Shown: positions 34,942-41,972 of the stretch, piece after piece
Position numbering within the stretch: the stretch's first letter is position 1
How the letters are laid out: every line of letters begins with the position of its first letter
Source of the DNA: Candidatus Mailhella merdavium
GTDB lineage: Bacteria > Desulfobacterota > Desulfovibrionia > Desulfovibrionales > Desulfovibrionaceae
Direction of reading: 5' to 3'
DNA length: 53,563 nt
NCBI GenBank assembly: GCA_019119045.1
Contig: DWXS01000089.1
Span: 1 to 53,563 of the forward strand
Translations under genes and position numbers: made by a program
Notes under the pieces: generated by a model
Told to the model about the DNA's origin: nothing
Seen by the model: the letters and a program-made list of their open reading frames with translations, nothing else
Database searches by the model: none

Positions 34942-35379
34942 CTCTGCTCTCGTACCTGCCGCATTCCTTTAATTCTGGATGTCGGAGAATGCACGGATGC
35001 TCTGTTTCGATATCCAGAGGGAAAAATTTCAGGATTCCTTTTGGAGCGTTTTGCTCTCGAACATATCTGCCGGCCAGAACGCCGTGTTCCGGCCTGCAGG
35101 TTTCACGCTTCCGCCGGAGCTTGCCCTGTGGCTCATGCCCGTATGCCCTGCCGGTAAAGCACGACGCAGCCCTCCGACGGGAGACTGTGCCGCAAGTGCA
35201 TTACGGCTGATTCGACGTTGTGGAGTAAACTCGTCTTGCCTGACTCCGGGAGCATTTTTGCAATGAAAATGCTTTGCCGGTGAAAACAGATACGGCACAG
35301 ACGTGTCGTGCGGGCTGCCATGGCTCTGGACAGCTCGCACTGCAGTCTCTGAACGTCATGCGTTCAGTCAATGAAAAGG
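34942..35379. other. 438-base convergent intergenic region between recJ and hemA
   Basis: The dispersed repeat copy B lies at 35096-35255. A perfect 7-base stem (CTGAACG/CGTTCAG, 35349-35367) lies just past the hemA stop but lacks a T-run on either strand. A 95-codon plus-strand frame (34979-35266) has no ribosome site and is unlikely to be a standard gene. Confidence 0.5.
35096..35255 (+). repeat. Dispersed intergenic repeat, copy B
   Basis: This 160-base GC-rich segment has the same ends as copy A (GCAGG.TTC at the start, GCCTGACTCCGGGAGCAT at the end) and interior blocks in the same order. Just beyond it, AGCATTTTTGCAATGAAAATGCT can fold into a small hairpin (8-base stem). Confidence 0.6.
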
Positions 35380-36684
35380 CTATTCCGCCCCGTGCCTGTC
35401 GGTGCTTTCCGCATCCAGCTGAAATACCTGACGTATGGTATTGATGGCCCGGATTTCGCGGTCATGCTTGCGGGCTTCGACAAAGCCCTGTTTAAGATAG
35501 TTAATGGGCGCATGATTGAAGCGTCGAACCAGCGAAGAAGCCATGATCTCCAGAGCTTCTCTTGTTTTTTCATCGACATTGCCCAGTCTGCGATAGGTCA
35601 GGGCAAGTTCTTCATGCATGATGTCTTCGCCGCGTTTTACCAGCTCCACGATGGTCGGCTGAAGTACCAGCGACTGAAGCCATTCGGAGAATGCCTCCGT
35701 CTCTTCGTCTACAATACGTTTGGCCTTGAGAGCTTCCGTCCGTCTCTGCGCCTGGTTTTCCTCCACAACTTCCTTGAGATCGTCAATGTCATAGAGGTAA
35801 ACGTTATCCAGATTGTTGACGGCAGGCTCGATATCGCGCGGCATGGCAATGTCGATGAGAAACATGGGTCTGTTGCGTCTTTTTCGCAGTGCAGCGCGCA
35901 CGTCTTCCGTCCGGATGATGGCTTCCGGAGCCCCGGTTGAGCTGATGACGATATCTGTTCTCGGTATAACCTCAAAAATGGATTCAAAGGCTATCGCTTC
36001 TCCTCCGATACGCTCCGCAAGCTCGCGGGCGCGCTCAAATGTACGGTTGGCAACGAGGACTCGGCGTATGCCTGCCTGAATGAGGTGCATGGCGGCAAGC
36101 TCGGCCATTTCTCCCGCGCCGATGAGCAGCGCCTCATGCTGCTGCATATCGTCAAATATTCTTTTGGCCAGTTCCACCGCAGCGTAACTGATGGAGACGG
36201 CGCTTGAGGCGACGGCCGTTTCCGTGCGTACTCTTTTTGCGACGGAAAAGGCTTTGTGCAGCAGGCGATTGACAATAAGCCCCGTACTGTGTGCAGCAGA
36301 TGCTTTTCGATAGGCCGCCTTCAGCTGTCCGAGAATCTGGGGTTCGCCAAGCACCAGAGAGTCAAGGCTTGAAGCGACGGAAAAGAGATGTCTGACGGCT
36401 TCTTCGTCCTGATAATGATAGAGGTAGGGAGAGAGTTCTTCCGGCGTCTTGCCGCACACGGAACTCCAGCAGTTGATGACATGCTGGGCGCATTTTTCCG
36501 CCGGGCCGACGGCAAGAATTTCAACCCTGTTGCATGTGGAAAGAATGAGAGATTCGGAAACGGCATCGCACGGCTGAAGGGCCCATGTTTCCGGAGCGCA
36601 GAAATTTGTCAGGGCAAACTGCTCGCGGATTTCAACCGCAGCCGTGCGATGATTCAAACCTATAAGATGAATATTATAATCCAT
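35380..36684 (-). CDS. hemA: Glutamyl-tRNA reductase
   Basis: The 434-residue enzyme reduces glutamyl-tRNA to glutamate-1-semialdehyde, the start of tetrapyrrole synthesis. It has IGLNHRTAAVEIREQF at the N terminus, the catalytic Cys in LILSTCNRVEI near 49, the RVRTETAVASSAVSISYAAVELA hinge, the NADPH loop LIGAGEMAELA near 185, ISSTGAPEAI and a dimerisation domain at the end. The frame is open far upstream over the ccsA-like gene, but the homologous protein starts at 36684. No good ribosome site is visible there. It lies 20 bases after the CcsA-like gene. Confidence 0.96.
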   Translation of the reverse strand: MDYNIHLIGLNHRTAAVEIREQFALTNFCAPETWALQPCDAVSESLILSTCNRVEILAVGPAEKCAQHVINCWSSVCGKTPEELSPYLYHYQDEEAVRHLFSVASSLDSLVLGEPQILGQLKAAYRKASAAHSTGLIVNRLLHKAFSVAKRVRTETAVASSAVSISYAAVELAKRIFDDMQQHEALLIGAGEMAELAAMHLIQAGIRRVLVANRTFERARELAERIGGEAIAFESIFEVIPRTDIVISSTGAPEAIIRTEDVRAALRKRRNRPMFLIDIAMPRDIEPAVNNLDNVYLYDIDDLKEVVEENQAQRRTEALKAKRIVDEETEAFSEWLQSLVLQPTIVELVKRGEDIMHEELALTYRRLGNVDEKTREALEIMASSLVRRFNHAPINYLKQGFVEARKHDREIRAINTIRQVFQLDAESTDRHGAE

Positions 36685-36704
36685 GATATTAAATCGGCTG
36701 AAGC

Positions 36705-37532
36705 TCAAAGGGTGAAGAGAAAAGCGTGCCGCGTGGGCAGAAGGAAATTGACCACCAGCAGGGAAAACAGAGAGGCTCCGAAAAGACCGAGAGCCATGAG
36801 AGCGGGCTTGCGTCCGCGCCAGCCGAGAGCCTGACGCTGATGAAAAAGCAGCGCGTAGAACGCCCAGATGACGATGGAAACTATTTCCTTGGGATCGCCG
36901 GAAAAAACACTTCCCCATGCCAGACGCGCCCAGGCAAAGCCGCAAATGACGCCAAGGCTGTAAAAGGGGAAGCCTGTCAGCGTGGCCAGTCCGTTGATGC
37001 GATCCAACGTGGTCATTGCGGGCAGATCGTTCCTCAAACCGGAGAGCGCAGCCTTGGCTTTGAGCTTTTTCTGCTGCCAGAGAAAGATGACCGCCGCCCC
37101 GGCCGCAACGGTGATCAGACCGAGTCCTATGGAAACGCTGATAAGATGCAGCGTAAATATGGGGCCCGTCATGGCCTGTGTGCTGCCGATGCCGTTTGTA
37201 CCGGACAGCAGGGCGACCATGAGCAGAATGAAGGCGACCGGAGGAATAAAAAGGAGTTGTACCGTTGTTTTCTGCCATTGCCACATAATGACGCCGATTC
37301 CGACAAAGGCCCAGGACAGCGGCAGCAGATACCAGCTTCGGCCTGTGCTTTCCCATGCGCCCGACATTACTGCGGCCAGAAGGACGCTATGGATGGCAAA
37401 GGCGGCCAGACTGATGACGGACGCGGCTGTTTTTGCCCTGCTGTTGCACCCGATATATCCGGCAAGAAGCGCGACAGAGGCGACGGCATAAAGCAGAAGG
37501 GTCAGAAGAAAAAGGACTTCAGTCCAGTCCAT
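36705..37532 (-). CDS. CcsA/HemX-like cytochrome c assembly family membrane protein
   Basis: The 275-residue protein has about eight membrane helices. Near residue 200-215 it carries FAWARLAWGSVFSGDPKE followed by WAFYALLFHQR, the region that in CcsA/CcmC haem-handling proteins is the tryptophan-rich WGxxWxWDPKE motif. Here the WxW part is replaced by VFSG, so haem presentation as in true cytochrome c ligases is doubtful. Its place between hemA and a CysG-N-like gene fits HemX, which in Bacillus affects HemA levels. The reading frame overlaps the start of the downstream-encoded enzyme (37519-37532) by 14 bases. Confidence 0.85.
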   Translation of the reverse strand: MDWTEVLFLLTLLLYAVASVALLAGYIGCNSRAKTAASVISLAAFAIHSVLLAAVMSGAWESTGRSWYLLPLSWAFVGIGVIMWQWQKTTVQLLFIPPVAFILLMVALLSGTNGIGSTQAMTGPIFTLHLISVSIGLGLITVAAGAAVIFLWQQKKLKAKAALSGLRNDLPAMTTLDRINGLATLTGFPFYSLGVICGFAWARLAWGSVFSGDPKEIVSIVIWAFYALLFHQRQALGWRGRKPALMALGLFGASLFSLLVVNFLLPTRHAFLFTL

Positions 37533-38208
37533 TCAACAACTCCTTGAGTGAGGTGTGGAGAGCAGGGGGAACAACGGCCTGTATCATGCGCAGAACGTCC
37601 GCATATTCCCCCGTCTTCACAGCAGTGTGAAATGCGCTCCGAAATTCCGGGGCGCTGAGTTCCCTGAAAATTCTGGCATTATTTTCACTTCCGAGCCCTG
37701 CGCCGAGAAGGAGGGGGCGCAGTTTTTCCAGAAAACGCGCCTGCGGAACATAGCCCTCACCAAGCCAAGTTTCAAGATCCTGCCGCATGACTCTGGCAAG
37801 CGCCGGACTGGCTCCTCCTGTGGAGAGCGCGACGGTCAGGGGAGCTTTTTCAATACAGGAAGGGATGATGAAGGTTCCTTCGCGTGGAGCGTCGATACTG
37901 TTGCAGGGCAGATTTCTGGCACGACATGCCGCAGCGACAGTCTTGTTGACCTCCCTTGAGGAAGTGCAGGCAAAAATCAGCGTTTTTCCGTCAAGATCTC
38001 CTTCAGAGAAGGTGCGCTGTTCAAAACGGACATGCGGACTTTCAAAATTTGCGCTGAATACGGAGGGTGCAACAAAGGGATCGAGAACAAGCAGATCGTC
38101 AACTCCGCACTCCAGCAATGTGGCAATTTTGCGGCGTCCTACCTGGCCTGCGCCGATTACAAGACACCTGGCCTGTGTCAGATCAAGAAAAAGTGGATAA
38201 TAACGCAT
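37519..38208 (-). CDS. Precorrin-2 dehydrogenase / sirohydrochlorin ferrochelatase-like (CysG N-terminal type)
   Basis: The 229-residue protein matches the N-terminal half of CysG and yeast Met8p: YYPLFLDLTQARCLVIGAGQVGRRKIATLL at the start (NAD-binding GAGQVGRRK), then LIFACTSSREVNKTVAAACRARNLPCNSID and the central STGGASPALARVMRQDLE. It oxidises precorrin-2 to sirohydrochlorin. Whether it also inserts iron is uncertain. In sulfate reducers sirohydrochlorin feeds both sirohaem for sulfite reductase and haem. I place the start at 38208, 20 codons inside the open frame, where homology begins; no ribosome site is obvious. Confidence 0.9.
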   Translation of the reverse strand: MRYYPLFLDLTQARCLVIGAGQVGRRKIATLLECGVDDLLVLDPFVAPSVFSANFESPHVRFEQRTFSEGDLDGKTLIFACTSSREVNKTVAAACRARNLPCNSIDAPREGTFIIPSCIEKAPLTVALSTGGASPALARVMRQDLETWLGEGYVPQARFLEKLRPLLLGAGLGSENNARIFRELSAPEFRSAFHTAVKTGEYADVLRMIQAVVPPALHTSLKELLNGLD

Positions 38209-38294
38209 TTGCGTTGTATAGCATGGCCCATTTGTAATGGGAAGCGCACAGAAGCGACGCTTGCCCACATCAGAATTTCGGGATACTTTATGCC

Positions 38295-39518
38295 ATGAAG
38301 AAACAGCTTATTCTCCAGCTGGCGCGTTTTGGTGATATTATTCAAAGCAAGCGTCTGGTTCTTTCCCTTCTGGCAGAAGGGGAAGTCCATATATGCGTGG
38401 ATCGGAGCCTGGCGGAGTTGGCCCGTCTTGTATATCCGTATTGCGGGATACATGCCCTGCCTGCGCACGGCTGTGACGCCCGGACTGTCCTGACGGAAGG
38501 ACGGACAGTTCTCGAGGAACTTCGGAACGAACACTTCGATACGGTCTATACATTAAATAATGCCGGGTTATGTAAAAGTGTCGCAACCATGTTTCCTCAC
38601 GAAATCGTCAGAGGCTATTCCATGTATGACGGACAGGCCCTGCGTTGTCGCTGGATGCGTATGGCCTTTCGCTGGATGAGACATCGCCGCTGCTCTCCGC
38701 TTCATATTTCGGATTTCTGGGCTTCTCTTGCCCCGAATCCCTGCCCCCCCTCGCAGGTTAATCTGGATGCTTCTCCCGGAGGAAAGGGGCTCGGCGTTGT
38801 TCTTGCAGGGCAGGTTATCCGGCGTTCTGCGCCTCCTGAGATACTGGCGCAGCTGATACGCATACAGGTCGACCGCCTTGGAGGTACTGATAAAGTTCCC
38901 GTCTATCTGTTCGGAACCTCTCGCGAACATGCGGCGGCGCGCAGTCTCAAACGTCTTCTGCCCGGCGCCATTGTCGAGAAGTGTCAGGATCTCACCGGAA
39001 AAACGGACTGGGCCGCTCTGAAGGACGCACTTACGGGGCTGGATCTTCTGCTCTCCCCCGATACCGGAACCGCACACTTTGCCGCACACCTCGGAGTTCC
39101 TGTTCTCGGGCTTTATTGTTCGTCTGCCTGGGCCTGGGAAACCGGGCCTTATGGGGCAGGACATACCGTTCTGCAAGTTGCTCCGGCCTGCGCTCCCTGT
39201 GTGGAAAGCTCCGAATGCGAATATGGGGCGTCCTGCCGCAATGCCTTTTCCGAAGCTGCGCTTCTGGCCTATCTTGCCGGACACGGACGCCCTGAAAAGC
39301 TTGTTTCCGGAGCTGTCCGGATTTTATCCTCTGTTTTTGATGAAATGGGGCAAACCTGGAAAGACCTGTTCGGCGCGCCCGGGCGCGACGCAGAACTGCG
39401 CGGAGCATTAAGAACGCAGCTGGCGGAGTATCTCGGAATCGGGACTTCGCGCGGAACCGGTTCCGCGCAGTCCCTGTACAGGGAAGAAGACTGGGTGTTC
39501 CCTCCCATTATGCCCTGA
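38295..39518 (+). CDS. Glycosyltransferase family 9 protein
   Basis: The 407-residue protein resembles the LPS heptosyltransferase (GT9) family. The N terminus has QLARFGDIIQSKRLVLSL, the middle has FDTVYTLNNAG, and the nucleotide-sugar site lies in LLLSPDTGTAHFAAHLGVPVLGLYCSS near 255-282. A Cys-rich CAPCVESSECEYGASC loop follows, as in several family members. No other LPS genes are adjacent except the next gene. It is divergent from the hem cluster, 86 bases away. The acceptor is unknown. Confidence 0.88.
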   Translation: MKKQLILQLARFGDIIQSKRLVLSLLAEGEVHICVDRSLAELARLVYPYCGIHALPAHGCDARTVLTEGRTVLEELRNEHFDTVYTLNNAGLCKSVATMFPHEIVRGYSMYDGQALRCRWMRMAFRWMRHRRCSPLHISDFWASLAPNPCPPSQVNLDASPGGKGLGVVLAGQVIRRSAPPEILAQLIRIQVDRLGGTDKVPVYLFGTSREHAAARSLKRLLPGAIVEKCQDLTGKTDWAALKDALTGLDLLLSPDTGTAHFAAHLGVPVLGLYCSSAWAWETGPYGAGHTVLQVAPACAPCVESSECEYGASCRNAFSEAALLAYLAGHGRPEKLVSGAVRILSSVFDEMGQTWKDLFGAPGRDAELRGALRTQLAEYLGIGTSRGTGSAQSLYREEDWVFPPIMP

Positions 39519-39620
39519 ATGCGTCGTCACGATACGGAAAAGGTATACATGCCCCGCATGATTATGGATAACACCTGTAAAGCCTGATTCAGTTTCCTGT
39601 CTCAGAAAAGGACATACCGT

Positions 39621-40895
39621 ATGGAACAGCCTCTGCGCATTCTTGTTGTTCTGCCCCTGTACGGAGGCTCTCTTCCCATTGGTCGTTATTGCGCCGCGGC
39701 TCTCGGCGATCTCGGTCATGTGGTGGATGTTTTTGAGGCCCCTGCGTTTTACGAGGCTCATACAGCCTTGCGGAAACTGCGGGTCAACGAAAACAGAGTG
39801 GAACAACTGGAGGCATCTTTCCTCAATCTTCTGGGGCAGGCTGTTTATGCCCGTGTGGAACATTTTCAGCCGGATCTCGTGCTTGCTCTTGCGCAGGCTC
39901 CCATGAGCAGGCAGCTTCTTCAACGTCTGCGGAAGGATGGCATTCCAAGCGCGATGTGGTTTGTTGAAGATTACCGGATATTTTCCTACTGGCGGGTTTT
40001 TGCGCCTCTGTATGATTTTTTCTTTGTTATTCAGAAAGAGCCCTTTCTTTCCCTGCTGAAGGATGCGGGAGTTGCAAATGCCATGTATCTTCCCATGGCG
40101 GCTTTGCCGGAATTTCATAAAAAGCTGGAGCTGACACCGGCCCAGCGTCATGAATACGGCTCCGATTTATCCTTTCTCGGGGCAGGCTATCCGAATCGGC
40201 GCGTGGCTTTCCGCGCTTTGCTGCATCGTGATTTTAAAATATGGGGTTCGGACTGGGAAGGAGACGCTCTGCTGGCGTCGCGTGTCCAGAGAGGGGGGGC
40301 GCGCACCAGTGCGGAAGAATCCGTACTCATTTATAACGCCGCAAAAATCAACATCAATCTGCATTCCTCTCTCAAGGCGGATTCCATAGTCAGCGACGGA
40401 GATTTCGTAAATCCGCGAACCTTTGAGCTGGCCGCTATGGAAGCTTTTCAGCTTGTGGACAGGCGCTCCCTCATGCCGGAACTGTTTTGTCTTGAAGGGG
40501 ATAAGGCGGAACTTGCCGTTTTTTCCAGCCCGGAAGAAATGGAACAGGCCATTGATTTTTATCTGGCTCACCCGCAGGAACGGGAAGCCGTTGCGAAAAG
40601 AGGCCGGGAACGCGTGCTTAAGGAGCATACGTACCAGCACAGAATGAGAGCCATGCTTGATTTTATCAGAGCGCGCCGTACGGACTGGCCGACGCCGCGT
40701 GCAACATACGAATGGCCGAAGGAGCTTTCCGCTGAAATGCGGAAAGACATCGCCGCGCTTCTCATACGTCTGGGATTGCCGGAACAGGCTTCCTTTGATG
40801 ATGTCATAGCCAGACTTCGTTCTCAGAGTGGAGAACTGGACAGCCTGGAAGCGGGGTTACTGTTTCTTGATGAATGGCGCAAACAATACTCATGA
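39621..40895 (+). CDS. CgeB-like glycosyltransferase family protein
   Basis: The 424-residue protein looks like the CgeB/DUF3880 family, with an N-terminal GT-B half (RILVVLPLYGGSLPIGRYCAAAL, PDLVLALAQAPM and AMWFVEDYRIFSYW near 115) and a C-terminal Glyco_trans_1-like half (DLSFLGAGYPNRRVAF, INLHSSLKADSIVSDGDFVNPRTFELAAMEAFQLVDRR and FSSPEEMEQAIDFYLAHPQEREAVAKRG). Such genes often modify flagellin or surface glycans, but the substrate is unknown. Its end overlaps the start of tilS by 26 bases. Confidence 0.82.
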   Translation: MEQPLRILVVLPLYGGSLPIGRYCAAALGDLGHVVDVFEAPAFYEAHTALRKLRVNENRVEQLEASFLNLLGQAVYARVEHFQPDLVLALAQAPMSRQLLQRLRKDGIPSAMWFVEDYRIFSYWRVFAPLYDFFFVIQKEPFLSLLKDAGVANAMYLPMAALPEFHKKLELTPAQRHEYGSDLSFLGAGYPNRRVAFRALLHRDFKIWGSDWEGDALLASRVQRGGARTSAEESVLIYNAAKININLHSSLKADSIVSDGDFVNPRTFELAAMEAFQLVDRRSLMPELFCLEGDKAELAVFSSPEEMEQAIDFYLAHPQEREAVAKRGRERVLKEHTYQHRMRAMLDFIRARRTDWPTPRATYEWPKELSAEMRKDIAALLIRLGLPEQASFDDVIARLRSQSGELDSLEAGLLFLDEWRKQYS

Positions 40896-41970
40896 GAAGA
40901 GTTTTCGTCCGGAGGAGGGACTTCGCGGGCTTGATCGAAACGGAGCCCTGCTTGCGCTGCGCGTGCGGAGCTTTGTGAAAGAGGAATTGGGCGTTGACTG
41001 GCAGGGAAAAAGGCTCCTGCTGGCCTTTTCCGGAGGGCTGGATTCTACGGCGCTGCTTTGTCTGCTGCTGGCTTTGCGTCCTCTTGAACGATTCCATGTA
41101 TTTGCCGCACACCTCGATCATGGTCTCCGTCCGGAAAGCGGGCAGGACGCCGCGCATGTCCGCAGGCTGTGCGCAGCATGGGGTGTTCCTCTTCATGAAC
41201 ATAAGGAAAATATCCGGATATGGGCAAAGCAGGAAGGAACGGGAGAAGAAGAGGCAGGACGCACCGCGCGCAGAATGTTTTTGCGTGAAACGGCAAAAGC
41301 TGTTCAGGCTGACTGGGTTCTGCTGGCCCATCATGCCGACGATCTTGCCGAAGATATTCTCATGCGCCTGATACGCGGAACAGGATGGCCTGCCCTGGGC
41401 GGCATGCGCGGATGTGACCCGACATCGGCTCTTCCTTTGCTGCGTCCCCTGCTTATGGAAGAAAAATCCACATTGCGCAGCCTGCTGGAACGCCATGGCA
41501 TCCCCTGGCGTGAAGACGCCACCAATTCGGAACGAATCGGCCGCCGCAATCGTATCCGCCTTGATGTTATGCCGCTTCTGAAGGCGGAAAATCCTTCCTT
41601 TCTTGATTCAGCACGTCGACTCTGGCGATCCGCCCGACAGGACGAACTGTTCTGGCTTGCGCATCTGGAAGAGCTGTTTGAAAAGGCGGAGCCTGCAGAT
41701 GGGGATGGGATTCTGCTGCGCAGGGAATTTCTGCAGAATTTGCCGGAAAGCGTCCGCCTGCGCTGGTATCTGCATGTTCTGGACAGCTTGAGAAACTCTC
41801 AGAATGTCGGCAGCAGGGGAGGGCAGAATCGTCATTCGGTTCTTTTAGCTCTAGATCGGGCTTTACGCGAAAAACGTCACGACAGGCGTTTTCAGTTCGG
41901 CGGGGGGCTGGAAGCAGAACTGTTCCCGGGCGGGATCGTCTTCCGCCGTGTGCGGCCCGACAGAACATGA
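40870..41970 (+). CDS. tilS: tRNA(Ile)-lysidine synthetase TilS
   Basis: The 366-residue enzyme adds lysine to C34 of the AUA-reading isoleucine tRNA. The N-type ATP pyrophosphatase loop LLAFSGGLDSTALLCLL lies near 42-58. AAHLDHGLRPESGQDA, the EEAGRTARRMFL region and LLAHHADDLAEDILMRLIRGTG follow, with RPLLMEEKSTLRSLLERHGIPWREDATN further on. The start is uncertain: ATG 40870 lies inside the preceding gene with a weak ribosome site, and an in-frame ATG 14 codons upstream is also possible. It ends 2 bases from the convergent NtrY-like gene. Confidence 0.93.
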   Translation: MNGANNTHEKSFRPEEGLRGLDRNGALLALRVRSFVKEELGVDWQGKRLLLAFSGGLDSTALLCLLLALRPLERFHVFAAHLDHGLRPESGQDAAHVRRLCAAWGVPLHEHKENIRIWAKQEGTGEEEAGRTARRMFLRETAKAVQADWVLLAHHADDLAEDILMRLIRGTGWPALGGMRGCDPTSALPLLRPLLMEEKSTLRSLLERHGIPWREDATNSERIGRRNRIRLDVMPLLKAENPSFLDSARRLWRSARQDELFWLAHLEELFEKAEPADGDGILLRREFLQNLPESVRLRWYLHVLDSLRNSQNVGSRGGQNRHSVLLALDRALREKRHDRRFQFGGGLEAELFPGGIVFRRVRPDRT

Positions 41971-41972
41971 TC

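Noticed and set aside
34979..35266. 95-codon plus-strand frame after recJ
   Set aside because: No ribosome site or recognised domain. It covers repeat copy B.
35380..37356. Apparent 658-residue fusion at hemA
   Set aside because: The first 224 codons are an out-of-frame reading of the CcsA-like gene. HemA homology begins at 36684.
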